Assembly (NCBI GenBank): GCA_951213105.1
Contig: OX578137.1
Span: forward strand, 61,082,736-61,146,735
From: Amaurobius ferox
Lineage: Eukaryota; Arthropoda; Arachnida; Araneae; Amaurobiidae
Direction of reading: 5' to 3'
Length of the DNA: 64,000 nucleotides
The notes beneath the pieces are model-generated. The model worked only from the letters and a program-made list of their open reading frames with translations. It was not told the origin of the DNA and did not search any database. The translations under genes and the position numbers were made by a program. Positions 1-14,200 of this stretch are shown here, piece after piece (the stretch's first letter is position 1; the number at the start of each line of letters is the position of its first letter).

Positions 1-305
1 ACAATTATATTGTGCATCGCGCCAGATGTGTTCAGGACTGATTAGCAGAACATGAGGTTAATCTCCTACACCTTACTTGGCCCGTCAATTCGCCTGATCT
101 TAAAGTCATTGAGAAAATGTGGGACGCTTTGGAAATTGTTGTCAAGAGGAGTGATGCACGTCCTCAGTCACTAGCGGAATTGACGGCCAGATTGATGGAC
201 TAGTGGGTCAACATCACTTCAAACGCTATCCGGTCCCATTTGGACAGCATGCCCCGTAAGATCCAAGCGGTGATCAGGGCACATGGTGATATAACCAAGT
301 ATTAA
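1..305 (+). pseudogene. Tc1-like transposase C-terminal fragment, degenerate
   Basis: Read in frame from base 3, the fragment gives a transposase C-terminus of about 100 codons ending in TAA at 303-305. The block WPVNSPDL..IEKMWDALE is the conserved region around the third catalytic residue of Tc1 enzymes, and the glutamate of IEKMW is still present. SMPRKIQAVIRAHG near the end is the usual Tc1 C-terminal motif. Two in-frame stops break it: TGA at 39-41, where the family normally has tryptophan, and TAG at 201-203. It therefore makes no full enzyme. The N-terminal DNA-binding part would lie upstream of the window. Confidence 0.85.
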
Positions 306-457
306 ACTCAATCCAACCGTATTTCGTGATATTTTGTCCGGTGTGTTTATTTCATATCTTCCTACTTTATTTTAACCACTTTTGCAAATGGAACTATAGG
401 TCTACAACTAACGGTTCAAAAATATCTCACTGTTCACTTTTTGTGGAACACCCTGTA
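1..457 (+). mobile_element. Tc1/mariner-like transposon, 3' fragment
   Basis: The window opens inside a Tc1/mariner-type element. It contains the C-terminal third of a transposase (1-305) and, after about 150 bases of AT-rich sequence, an end reading GTGGAACACCCTGTA followed by TA. That end resembles the terminal inverted repeats of many mariner-like elements, which start TACAGGGTGT. The other terminus is outside the window. The element is dead because of in-frame stops. Confidence 0.75.
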
Positions 458-2150
458 TAAACCCTTTGTTTATTTAAGACACGGTCCTTCAGTAACGAAT
501 CCGTCCACTCCACACTTGAACACGTTACATAGGTTGGTCTTTTCGTTTCTTTGCTGTTGTTCTTCAATTTACACAATGCTGGATTACTTTGCGCCTGGGC
601 ATCACCTAAAATCACTTTCGTCATCCTCACTGGATATATATCTATCTGGTGATTTTTCGGCAGAGTAAAAAATGTGTGGCGCCATAATGTACTACAGCTT
701 TATTGTGACCCTTAGAAAAGTACCATTGCGTAGTCAGAGATGCGCTAAGTAAACTGTATAATGCTGCCACCTGGCTGTGGTCAGAAAAGATACAATTTAA
801 TCACACATATTTATGCCAGCATCATTAGTGAATTACAATTTGAGTACAGTTAAGTACGGAGCGGCCGAAAGGAAATCGCAAATCGCTGATCTCATGACTG
901 ACAATATGAATCATCTCTAGCCAACTAGAGAACTGAGGGACGACAGAGAGCCGTACCCTGCAACATTGGGAGGGGAGAAAGACATGGTTTTACCAGTTAA
1001 TTATTTTGTATCACAATTTTAAAATCGGGGATGTCTTCCAACCATAAAAATCACATCATTCTTAAAAATTCACGAAAATCCGTCTATTAATCGTATGGAT
1101 TCCTTTCAAAGTTTGCTTGAAAGATAATTTCCCGATTTTTTCAATGGTTAAGATGGGAATTCTGTGATAATATTTTCAGTCGCTAAGGAATATATTTAAC
1201 TGAAAATCGATTAAAATCGTGCGCGTGCGCCAGATTATTGAAACGCCGTAGTTTTACATTTAGGGAGGTGCAATAGATGGTGGCACCAATGAAGATACCA
1301 GTCCACAATGGCTGTAAACGGGAAATTCTCTTCCACTTAAAATAACTAAAATGCTAATTCGAATTTAAAAGAAATCTTACCGAGTTGCATCGTCTCGTGT
1401 TCTGCAGTATCTGTGTCTCAAATTTCATGGCCGAACGACGTTTAGAATGTTAGCTGCAGATAAAAAGAGAGACATCTTCCTTTCACCACTTAGAAAACTG
1501 ATTTTATTCCGAATTCATTCTCAACCAATCCAGAGGCAATTAATGTAATCAAGCATTGCATCCTTTCCCTTCTACTGTTTCTGCTATCTAACGTCGGCAA
1601 TGTCTATAAGATAGCATCTTTGCATAAAACCTGGTGAGCATAACAATTTGACTCCTCAGTGTATAATTTTACAATTATTAAAACTTTTACCTTGAATTAG
1701 CTTAAGATACTTAGCCAACTTGCGATATCTCATGATTCACAAAGTATATTTTTTCATATAAAAAATCTTCTTATTGGCGCATACGATTACAATATGTGCA
1801 TTCATTATATTTTGTGAGCCAAACTGACACAGAAACTAATTATATTGATTGAAAAAACAAAATGTATTATCATTCATTAACAAAGGAAAATGTGAAAAAA
1901 AAATATTTCATGGAGTAGAAAATCCTTTTAAATCCTCATTGATCTTTACACTTTAATTTAAGAACTTTTTGTTTTTAGAGTTTAGACCTTTAAATTCATA
2001 AAAATCTTTAAAACTAAACAGCAGTCGTAGCAGCTAACCATTAAAATTAATGTAAATTTTTGCAGTGCATTTTACTAAAAACCAATTACTTAGAATTTGT
2101 AGCAATATGAATTTTATATGAAACTTACATATTTTAATTTAAAATTTCAG
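458..2150. other. Non-coding; upstream intron of TMTC3
   Basis: No conserved coding sequence is seen. TATTTAAG followed by TCAGT near 470-490 looks like a core promoter or an LTR fragment, but nothing else supports it. By position this is intron upstream of the first visible exon. Confidence 0.4.
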
Positions 2151-2223
2151 AACTAGAGAAGCTCAGATTGTATATGAGCGAGCACTTACATACGACGATG
2201 GTAATCCTGATATTTATTATAAT
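2151..2223 (+). CDS. TMTC3: TMTC3 exon (first visible)
   Basis: The acceptor TTTCAG is at 2145-2150 and the donor GTAAGT at 2224-2229. The first base completes a codon begun in an upstream exon, then 24 codons follow, starting TREAQIVYERAL and ending DIYYN. This is the end of one TPR and the start of the next. The other frame has a stop at once, which fixes the phase. Confidence 0.85.
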
Positions 2224-5200
2224 GTAAGTATCATTAAAAAATCCTTTTAGTTTAGTCAATATTTATCTTCCAATCCAATTTAGAGTATAAATATTTAATC
2301 CTTTCAGTTTCTATAATTTTAAATAACTCTATTCATGAGAACATCGCTTTAAAAATTACGCAAATATTTAATAATATTTATACAGCTCTAAGAACACTTT
2401 TTAAAATTTGATGCAATATTTGCTCCGTTTTTATGATTTTACAATGTAATAGTACCGTTAAGATGGAATTGAAATTGCGATGATAAAAGAACATTTACAA
2501 ATAAATCTAGTGTATCTCATTTGATTGGTGAAATGAAAGTGGAGCTTTTGTTGCTTTATCTGTTTCTTGATGGGATTTGATTCAAATGCAGTGAGTATAA
2601 AGCACACTTTTAAATTTCATCAAAACTGTTAAATAGAAACATGCAAAAAAATAATTTAACAAAGCTTATCATAAACAAGAAAGATCAATCATGCATAAAA
2701 AATTGATTATGAAACACTTTCCAACCAAAATGCAATTTCATTTAAACTTCTCTTAAATGCGATACATTCAGCGGTGATATTTATTTTTTAATTATCACAA
2801 TAGTACAATAATTTATTTTACTTCGGAACTTAAAACGGCATCGAAAAAATAAATTCTATTCAACTGACGTCATCGAAATATAAATCGTCTGACTCTCTAC
2901 GTAAAAGCAATAAATATGTCTTCATATTACTTTTATTCCAGATTCAAGAGCTAAATAATTTTGAGTTAAAAAAATTCAGCAATTCTTATACAATTCATCT
3001 TATAATCACTTGTTTACATTCTGCATCCATTAAAATCAGGCTTCGTTGTAGAAATAATCAAAGTTTGATGATCATTTAAGCTCAAATATATTGTAATTCC
3101 GTTGTTTCAGAATAAAGATGCACAGAAATTAAGCAAAAATAAAGCGGTTTTAGACGTATACAACACTAAATATAAATTAAAAGTAACTTTAAATGTCACG
3201 ATTTTGACACAAGATCGATGCCATATTTTATTTTGAAGTAGGTCGCGTGATGCCTTCATATAATATGGGTATAATTATTATTTTAAGTTTTATTTGAAAA
3301 ACTACCAAACGTACTATCCTCAATTTTCTTTTATATATTTTAAGCGATAATTTGAATGTTTTCTTACAATTTTCAAGTAATTTGTGAATTTTAACTTTGC
3401 TTAAATTTTTTTGACAAATTAGGGCCCATAGGGTTCAATGTATTAACTTCTTCAACCCGAGTTCAATCCAAAACTAATTGGGTGATATTATTCATTTATA
3501 TTCCCATATGTCCCATAGACCGCCGAACAACATAATAAAATTTCATTTTAATAAAGTCATTTTTACTGCAGTTATCGTGAAAACGGCAGACATACAGACA
3601 GAAGAATGACCAAAGTCATAAACACTTTTCAACTGTGTTGGAAAGTGTTAAAAAACTACATAGAATATATTGACGTTTATTATTAAAGATAAAGATGAAT
3701 ATGAAAGGACAGTTACTTTCTTCGGCATACGTTTTAAAACATTATACCTTAGTTTCGTGAGCATTTATGAAAATTTAAATATTGCGTTGGATGAATTACG
3801 GATAATAAAACTATCATGTTATTATTTCTTTGTGTACTTTCAATTTTGTAAGACTATAAAACGGTATACAGTCCTCCATACTCTTCTATAACTGAGTAAT
3901 TTAGTCATTAAAACAGCTGAGATTGCCCATAAAAGACGGAATTAATCAATAAAAACGGAGAAATCACTTTTTGATAGTGTTATAAATATTTATATCTTTT
4001 ACATGGATAATGTCTTTGGAATGTCATATTTCGTTTTGGATATTTGAGAATTAATTGTTTTAAAGTAATATTATATCAATCATAGTCAAAAGCAAAGGTT
4101 TAGTAACATTAGTTTTAACAACAAAAATACAATTTTTAAGGCAAATGCAGTATTTTACTTTCCTTCTTTAAGTGCTTTACATGATGTCAAAGATATATTT
4201 CAAAACAGCCCGGATCATTGCTGGATATTCTTATTTTTACTTCCTCATACGTAGTATTAAGCAAGTATTGCTTTCATAATGATGCCAATATATGTTTTAA
4301 GACCTCTTGAATATATTTTGAGTATTTTTGAAGTTTAAAAGAAATTTTAAAATCACGATTTTAACTCTGGCAAATGAAAGTTGGATGCCATATTTTATTT
4401 AAAAGTGGGTCACAGGATCCCTTCATATCATATAGATGTAATTATTGTTTTAAATTTTATTTATACAAGAAAGATCAATCATGCATAAAGGATTGATTAT
4501 AAAACACTTTCCAACTGAAATGTAATTTTTTTTAAACATCTCTAAAATGCAATACATTCAGTACTAATATTTTACATTATTAATTAATTATCACAATACT
4601 AGAGTCATTTATTTTACTTAGAAACTTAAAACTTCATCGAAAAAAAATGAACTTTAATCATATGACGTCAATGAAATATAAATCGCCTGGCTTTCTATGT
4701 AAAAACAGTAAGTATTTCATTCATACACTTTCATTTCATTTCTTTCATTCATCACAATACTACAATAATTTATTGTACTTAAAAACTTAAAACCATGTAT
4801 TTAAATGTACTTTAACTCTATGCTTAAAATTTCATCGAAAAAGTCTGCTATAACATTGTTCCTTTCCCTATGTAAAATCAATGAATATTTCATTAATATA
4901 AACTATATTCCAGACACCTGAGCAAAATAAATTTGCTTTAAACAAATCCAGTAATTCTTATATAGCTCATCTTATAGCTTGAGTTATTTACATTCTGAAT
5001 CCATTAAAATTAGGCTTCGGTGTAAAATAATCAAAGTTTGATGATCATTTAAACAAAAAAATGTTGTAATTGCGTTGATGCAGAATATAGATGCACAGAA
5101 AGTACGCAAAAATAAATAAAACGGTTTTAGGACGGATGCAACACTAAATATAAATTTAAAAGAACTTAAAAATCACGATTTTTTTCTGGGGGAAAAGATG

Positions 5201-8200
5201 AATGTCTATTTTATTTTGAAGTGGGTTAAGTGATCTCTTCATATTATATGGGTGTAATTATTATTTTAATTTTTATTTAAAAAATTTCCGAACATATTTT
5301 ACTGAATTTTTTTTATATATTTTATGAGATAATTTTAATATTTCCTGAAATTTTCGATGCAATTTTTGAATTTCATCTTCGCTTAAAAATGCTTGAAAAA
5401 TTAGATCCTATAGGGATTAATGTATTTCATTTTTTCTACCCCGGTTCAAACCAAAACTAATTGGGTGATATTGTTCATTTATATTCACATATGTCCCACA
5501 TACCGCCTGAACAACATACTAAAACTTCGTTTTAATAAAGTCATTTGTATGGCAGATATCGTGCGAACGGACAGATAGAATGGACGGAAGTATGATCAAA
5601 GTCATAAACACCTTTCAACTATGTTGTAAAGTGTTGAAAACTACCGAACATATTTTGCTGAGAATTTTTTACATGAAGCTGGTTCCAGTATATTTCCAGC
5701 TGGTATATTTCCTAAAATTTTCGAAACGATTTGTGAATTTTAAATTCGCTTAAAATATTTTTGAAAAATTAGGTCCCATAGGCTTCAATGTATATATATA
5801 TTTCACTTTTTCACCCCGGATTCAATCCAATGTGGGTGGGTGTCAAATCGCTGATCGACACAATTATTAAATTAGACACAATCTAAAATTAGACACAATC
5901 TAAATTAGACACAATCTAAAAATTCCTTCGTAATCTCAAAAACCTTTCAAGCACTTTGGACCCAATTTGGCTGGCATGTTTTATATAGCATATAGATGTA
6001 AATTCAGAAAAATGTATTCCATATACTGTAGCTATGAAACGGGATTTTGCAGAAATAGCTGAACTTTCATAATCTTAAAAATCTGATGTGGGCAGCACAT
6101 GACTTTTCTTATATAATGCAATGAATTTACTACCTTTAAACTAAAAAACAATATGTTATTCTTATAGTAGATACTTATATTCTTTCCAAGATACTGAATT
6201 TTTGTCAATGAGTCGTCATTTTCATTGATTTAGCGTCATTTTTATCCATTTGGCGAGATTTTCGTTAATTTGGTAACGTATTAAAAAGTCGTCAAGTTGG
6301 CGACATTCCTCCAAATTTGTCGCCAAAATATCGCCAAATGTTTTGGACGGAGAAATAAGTTATTCCTATAACAGATAAATGACTATTGGCGTTCAAAGAT
6401 AAAAGTATTACTCAAATTATTTTTTCTCATGAATGGAACGAACTAGATCCACGAGAATGATATCACCAAATTTAACGTGGCGACTTTTTAAATGTTGCTA
6501 AATAAACGAAAAACTCGCCAAATGGATAAAAATGACGCTAAATCAATGAAAATGACGACTCATTGACGAAAATTCAATATCTTGGAAATAATATAAATAT
6601 TTATTATAAAAATAATCTATTTTTTTACTGTAAAAGTAGTAAATTCATTGCATTATAAGAAAAGTCATGTGCTGCCCACATCAGATTTTTTAGTCTGTGG
6701 CGGGGAAACTTGTAATAGGAACAGCAAACTACTTATAAAAGATATTTTTATCACAAAAAAATTTACAAAAGCATGGGTTCGTATACACCCCGTTTGTCAT
6801 GGGGCTTGAAACTTGATTTTATTGGCTTCATAGTAAATCAACTGGTACATTTTTGTTGCCGTGTTAAACGACATTGTTAACTGTTAAACGACGTTGCATG
6901 CATTCACATGGGAAAGAAAACGAAAGATAAACAAGAAAGATCAATCATGCATAACGCATTCATTGATTATGAAACACTTTCCAACTGAAATGCAATTTTA
7001 TTTAAACATCTCTAAAATGCAATACATTCGGCGTTGATATATTTTAAATTATCACAGTACTATAACAATTTATTATATTTGAAAATTTAAAACTTCCTCG
7101 AAAGAAGTGAACTTTATTTATATGACGTCATCGAAATATAAATCGTCTGGCTCTCTATGTAAAAGCAATGGATATTTCTTGCATATTCCTTTTATTCCAA
7201 ACTCCAGAGCTAAATAATTTTGCGGGAAAAAAATCAGCTATTCTTATACAACTCATCTTACAGTCACTTGATTACATTCTGCATCCATTAAAATTAGGCT
7301 TCGTTGTATATATAATCAAAGTTTGATGATCATTTAAACTAAAAAATATTGCAACTGCGTTGGCGCAGAATATAGATACACAGAAAATACGGAAAGTGTT
7401 GAAAACGAAGTATGCTCTTTGCTGTACTGGGTTTATGATTCCAATTTTTAGAACACTACTTATCAGTAAGTTCAGCAGGATTTTTAGAACACCACTCATT
7501 AGTTATTTTTTCGGTTTGAGGGGGGGGGGAGGGAGTTAGAATATAATCAAAGTATTTCCCTTAAATACTGATCTTTTGCTCTTTTTACAATATAATTTTA
7601 CGTATTATTTATAAGCATATCTAGTTCTTGGAGTTCTCGAGATATTACACATTTTTCAAATAAATTTATCAAAAAATCCCATAAATTAAAAAGTATATTA
7701 ATTGTTGAGAAACATGTTCACTTTTCATATGCAATATCATGCGATAAATTGGGTGACACCATTCTCGTGGATGTAGCTCATTCCATTCATGAGAAAAGAT
7801 ACTTTGAGTAATATTTTTGCATTTGAAAGCCAATAGTCATTCATCTGCTGCCAGAATAACTTATTTCTCCTTCCATAACGCTTGGCGAGATAATGCCGAC
7901 GAATTTGACGGAATGTCGCCAACTTGGCAACTTTCTTAAATGTTTCTAAATTAACGAAAATCTCGCCAAATGGATAAAAATGACGCTAAATCAATGAAAA
8001 TGACGACTAATTGACGAATATTCAATATCTTGGAAAGAATATAAGTATCTACTATAAGAATAACCTATTTTATCGCTGTAAAAGTAGTAAATTCATTGCA
8101 TTATATAAGGAAAGTCATGTGTTGTCCACATCAGATTTTTATTTATAAGAATTTAATTTTTAATATCTATATTGGCGTTGAGATATATTTAAAGCGCGTG

Positions 8201-11200
8201 GGCACCAAAAACTTAAAAATATGTTCTAAAATTTGCGCATTTTAAATTTTAAATTTATGTATTTATCGAGAAATTTGAATAGTAGAATTTTAGTTTATTA
8301 GCGCTTATATACTTTTAAAAATATTTCAAAGTATCGTTTGCTATTTTAAATACGTCAGACGATCATAGCATGGCATTTTTATTAATCGAAAAACATAACG
8401 TTTCCCCAGAATGAAAGCAGTTTTATTTTAGAGCAATATTTCGGTAGCCATTCCTCATTTAAAACGTTTAAAAAAGCACACATACACTAATAGTCTCTAG
8501 CAATTCAACAATTGCAGTCTATTCCGAGTTAAAATGGATGTCTTGTCTGTTCTCAATTTGTCTGAAACAGACACATTTTCTCGAAAACGCTTTACTAACC
8601 TCAATGTGCAATTCTTAGAGTTTTAGAACATGTGTATTTATTCTAAAACTCTTCAATGACACTATCATAAAACTAGCTAAAGACATTTTGTTCTAAGCAT
8701 TCTTTTGCTATGAGAAAGCGCAAAGATAAGGCGATTGATATAAAAGTCTTTCATTACCGTCTGTCTCTGATGCATTTAAAACCGCAAGCAATATTTATGA
8801 CATATTTTGAGAGTATATTACCCCCACCTAAGTAAAACAATTTCTATTATTTTAATTTCTTCATGCAATACAATATTAAAATTTGATGAGTATGGCTTTT
8901 TAATCATCTTGTATATCTGATCTTTTGGTTTAAATTAATATCAGTTCTGAGACCCTTAAGAATCTTTAGAATCCGAAAGAGATACTTACAGGCCTAATAT
9001 GTTATGCAATACTAGACTGAACTATATTCCTTTTCAGTTAGGTGTTGTATTTTTAGAACAAAGAAAACTGGACCAAGCACTCTTTTATTTTGATAAAGCT
9101 CTGAAGATTAATCCTGAGCATGAAGTAAGTATTTTTATATTTATAAAATATATTTTAATAAACCATTTGACGGCTCTTCGTTACATTCTCTCCGGAACTT
9201 TTTTTTGTACTATTCACATAATTGGCAGTAAGTGCTGACATTCAGCTGAGAATGTCGTTTTCATGCCTCTTCTACCAGGTAACGTAAGATAACACGGTTT
9301 TCCTCGATATATTATTTATTTCTCCATCAAAAATGTTCCTTCTTCGAATGTATGGCCACATTTTTCTCTTGATTAAAATAGCTACGCCATCAATTTGAAT
9401 TCCTCCATCTTAAATTTCAATGGTTTGTAAGGAAAATGGACTGTAATAACTCAAGCTCAGAATATTATCTACAACATATATACTCTTCTTTAAAACGATA
9501 TCGGATTTAATAACCTCATAGCAATAAAAATTATGTAATAATAACAACTCATTTGAGACTATCTGTTGCATACAGAGCCGTAGCCAGAGGCGAAATTGAA
9601 TTCAAGGAGGGATCAACAGTCTTGAAGGAGGGGTTCACCAAAAGCACAATTAATCATTAGCATTTATAAACTATAATAGTTATTATATATTTCAATTCAT
9701 ATAAATTATTAACATATAATTGCATATTTATATTTGCAAGATAAGAGCTGATTATTAATATCCATATAGATACTATATCAATATTAATATAGTATAATAA
9801 TTACAATTGAAGCACTAACTAGTAGTAAAGCTATTAACCTTTTGCTTACGGGTAGGAGAGCGTCAATCTCATTCGAAGAACCTCTAAAAAAGACAGGTAT
9901 TTGACATATGAACGCCATTGCCTGCAAAGGGCGCCGTCTACGGACTCCAATGCCTGCATAGGGGGATCGAACTGTTTGGGATAGGGTATGTCAAATACCT
10001 GTCTTTTTGAGAGGTTCTTCGTTTGGGATTGACGCTATCTCATCCGTAAGCAAAAGGTTAATTAATCGAAGAACATTTCTGAAAGCTAATCTAAAAGTTA
10101 ATGTTTAATATTAACTCTTAACTATTTATCAGTTGACTCTATAGTGTACTATTGTTTGACTCTATAGTGTACTATAATTGTGAAGCCCTCAATAATACAA
10201 AAGTATCCTGAATCCTATTGTCATAATTTTAAAAAAATTTAAATATTTTTAAGTTAAATATGCAAATAAATTGTTCATTAGTATAGCCACAAATTCAGCT
10301 AAATTAAAAAATCTTTAAAACAAAATAATTTAAAAAAAAAAACCTCAAAGAAATTTTTTATGCAAAATTTGGATGACGTTTTAGACGAAATTTCGTATCA
10401 CTACTAAATATTTAATATTTTTATCAGGGGGGAGCTCAGTATACGTCTTGGGGGGGGGAGGCTTAGCCCCCTGCTTGGCTACGGCCCTGGATGCATATTG
10501 TTTTATATTTTCTCTTTACTAAATATTAGATGTAAACTATACACACAAAATATTTTCTGAGTAATTGAAACATCGAATTAAAATGATAAAATTACTTTAT
10601 GTTAAATATGAACTTTAGTTAACCTTTCAAGTCTATCTGTTGCAGTCGCGTCATTTGTATGTAAGGGTAATATCTAAATAGGTAAAGGAATTCATTGAAT
10701 AATCTGTCTCTAATTAAGTATAATTAATCCAGTGATCATAACCAGTGAGTTATGGCTTTCAGAATATTTTAGCATTAGGACATATACTAAGAAGTTTTGG
10801 TTTTGTAAAACACGCTTTAGTTTGATTTTGATACTTGAACTGATATATTTAAAATGAATTTGTAACTGAAAATTGTTTAACATTCATGATTATTTCTAGT
10901 CATTATTGTTTTCAAATGCTTTCTCTTTTGTAGCAAGCCTTGCTTAATTCAGCAATACTTATTCAAGAAAGTGGAACTCCCGGCATGCGAAAGACTGCTT
11001 ATGATAGGTATGTCTTGTTGGAAGAGAATGTTTTACAGAAAGTCAACTTAAAATTAAACTTCCTGTGAGTGTTTATAAATCTATAATAGCGTTGTTCAAC
11101 TTCGTTTCAATGCTCTAAACAGTTAAGTACTGTTTCATTTTTTACCGAAGCCATATACAGTCATGTGCTACCTAACTTCTTTTCGAAGTAATGTACAGAT

Positions 11201-14200
11201 AACTGATGTCTAATGATTTGTCAATGTCATGTGTTGTCAAGTGCTGTCAAAGTTGACTGTAAATTAAATCATGCACAATGAAGTGATGTCGAATTTCTTT
11301 TCGAAGTCATGTGCAGTAAATTGCTCTTAAACTTCTTGACGAAGTCATGTACTGTCAAGAGCTGCCAAACCTCCTGCCGAAGTCATATTCTAGCCATTGC
11401 CATCCAAATTCTTGAAATCATATACACTCAAGCGTTCGTCGAAGGTGAACAGCGCTACTATAAATTAGTAAGAACTGTAAAGAAGGTCATGTGCAAGAAA
11501 TCCGTATATAGTGGACGTTTTCTTATAGGCCACAACTTAGTCGCTGTAATTTCAGAAGCAACATAACCGTTGTGCAATTTAAGTTCAATCTTTTTTAACA
11601 GATTTGAGACGGTTCCGTGAGTGGGGACTCAGGAGTGGTTCACAAAATTATCTCATAGCAAGTTTACATGCTTTCAGAAATTAAATTATATAATGTTGCA
11701 TCTCTTCAAGTATATATTTTATTTATCCATATTTATATAAACACTGATATAATTATTTGGTACATTTTTCTTTGTGTTTAAAGTTTTTAAACGGAACATT
11801 AAATTCTACCGGTTTTAACCGAATCGGCAGTTTGTTGAAACAAACTATTCAAGGTTAGACAGGCATCTTAACTCATTGCTTTGACAGACTTTCAGTTCTT
11901 ATTTTTCAGTTCGTTAATATATTTCTCGAGTTCGATCCCTGTTGAAAGGAACCAGTGGAATACCATGCTTTTTATCATCAAAGTAGGTCATTCCTCGATG
12001 CAAGAAAGCATTTTTAACTGCATCCGTGTTAAAGTCAAAAGTGCCAAACGAGGCACAACAAGCATCTCGATGATGTCCGAAACAGCTGAAAATTAGGAAG
12101 ACATATCACTTTCAAGGTACTCAGCACGAACAGCTCCTATTTCGGGGCCCGAGTTCGACCCCCCTTGGACACGACTATCGACACATATTGTATTTTACGT
12201 CTATGGAGGGGACCAGTGGGTTATCGCGCAATCATCAATTAGATCGTACTTCGATGCAAGAAAGCATTTTTAAGCGTTAACCTCATCGCATTTGTCATTC
12301 TCCCGAAAGTAATATACTTCCCAATACCTTACATCTTCAGGACACTACTTTTTCAGGTTTTTCTCTTATTCAGTCCTTTAACCTTTTGCTTACGAGTGGG
12401 ACAGCGTCAATCTCAAAAGATTAACCTCCCAAAACGACAGGTATTTGACATCCCTATCCCAAACAGTTCGATCCCCCTTTGCAGACATTGGCGTCCACGT
12501 CAACAGAAACATTGCACCTGCTGCGCAGGTGCAATGTTTCTGTCAAATACCTGTCAAATGACGCCAATGACAAATTTTCAATTTTATTTACATAGACTAG
12601 CAGTATACACGTTCTTCGTACGGAAAATATAATATAAAGAAACTTAACATTCGTAATTACGTGTAAATTCCTATAATGTTCTAAACGAATATTCTAAACG
12701 GTTATTCAAAATATTCTATTAAAATATTTAATTTAATTCTTCTAAAAAATGTAAAAGAATCCCTTGGCCTGATATACAAAATTACCTTCACAGGCAGATC
12801 TGAAGAATAAAGCATCCTGTTCCAGTTTGTAAACAAATTTAGAAAAAATATGTTTTAATTCTCAAACGACAGAAATTATCTAGAAAATTGTATTTAATTA
12901 TGCAAAATATTGAATTTTCATCGATTCGGTGTCATTTTGATAAATTTAACGTCATTTCATAAATTTGGCGACATTTTCGTCAATTTAGCAACATTTAAAA
13001 AAACCCGCTAAATTTATCGTCAAGTGGGACTGTAGAACCGACAGTCCCACTTGGCAACAAATTGACGAAACATCATCACAATACTATCCCTTAACAAAAC
13101 ACATTTGGCGACATTTCCGTCAATTTGGCAACGTTTAAGAAAAGGTGCCAAGATATCACGCCAAATTCGTAGATCTGAATTTGCAGACCTGAAGAATGAA
13201 ACATTTTGACCCGTTTGTATATACTAAACGAAAACACTAAAATTGTATTAGAATATAAACTCGTTCTGTTCCTATTTTGTTTCAACAATCAGCTAAATGA
13301 GTTTATTGGAGAAACACAAAATATGAGTTTATTGGCGAAACACAAAATATGAGTTTATTGGCTAAACACAAAATATAAGTTTATTGGCTAAACACAAAAT
13401 ATGAGTTTGTTTACTAAACACAGTATATAAGTTTGAAAATTCTGTCAAAAAAATAAAAGTGATGTACGCAGTCCGTAATTAATATAATTAAAAGAAAAAT
13501 CAAACCGTTCATTCATAAGATATATATTTATATCCATTTATTTATTGTTCAAATCAAAAAAGTAATAATAAAAATTAACAAGCACATCTGATTTAATTGC
13601 GTTGCTAAGCAATATGATTTAAGAAAGAATCTTCCTCATAAAATGCTGATAATTAAATGACCATTTTGACTTCTTAAAACTTTTCATAGTTGAGTAGAAC
13701 TTTTCATAGCCTGTGAAAACTAAACCGTAGTGATAGAGTTTCCATTTAAATTCGTGTTACAAACCTGCAATTTTCAAAAGTGACTAATTAGAGCAATAAA
13801 CTACAACCAAATTCAGACATAGAGTTTTAATTCTCTTTCACGTTTTAAACTAGCGATTTCCAATCTTTTTCATTTGGAGGAACCAGGGAGTTAGAGAAGA
13901 GAACTCCTCGTATAAAAGATTTCGTTTTTCATTAAAATCTTGAGAGCTACCCACAAAATTTCATTAAATTCAATTTAGCTGTTCTCCCGTGATAATGAGG
14001 CAAACATGCAGACATACAAACAGACAGATTTTCAATTTTATTTATATAAATTGAAGTCGGAGGTTACGTTTTACGAAGTTGCTGGTATTTTCCATACGAA
14101 CAGATTTTTAAGAGCAGCCGAATACTGTTAGTCGGATTCGGTGCAGTTTTGGGATTTATTTTTAATGTACGATAGTTCATTGTATTGTGACCATGTCAGT

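Larger units (their letters stand above)
9573..10489. mobile_element. Non-autonomous hAT-type element
   Basis: The termini are CAGAGCCGTAGCCAGAGG on the left and, as inverse complement, CAGGGCCGTAGCCAAGCAGG on the right, a terminal pattern I associate with invertebrate hAT elements. Direct flanks of 8 bp agree at 7 of 8 positions: GTTGCATA (9565-9572) and GATGCATA (10490-10497), the hAT target duplication length. There is no transposase. A 220-bp TTAA-flanked MITE is nested inside (9838-10057), so the original was about 690 bp. Confidence 0.75.
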
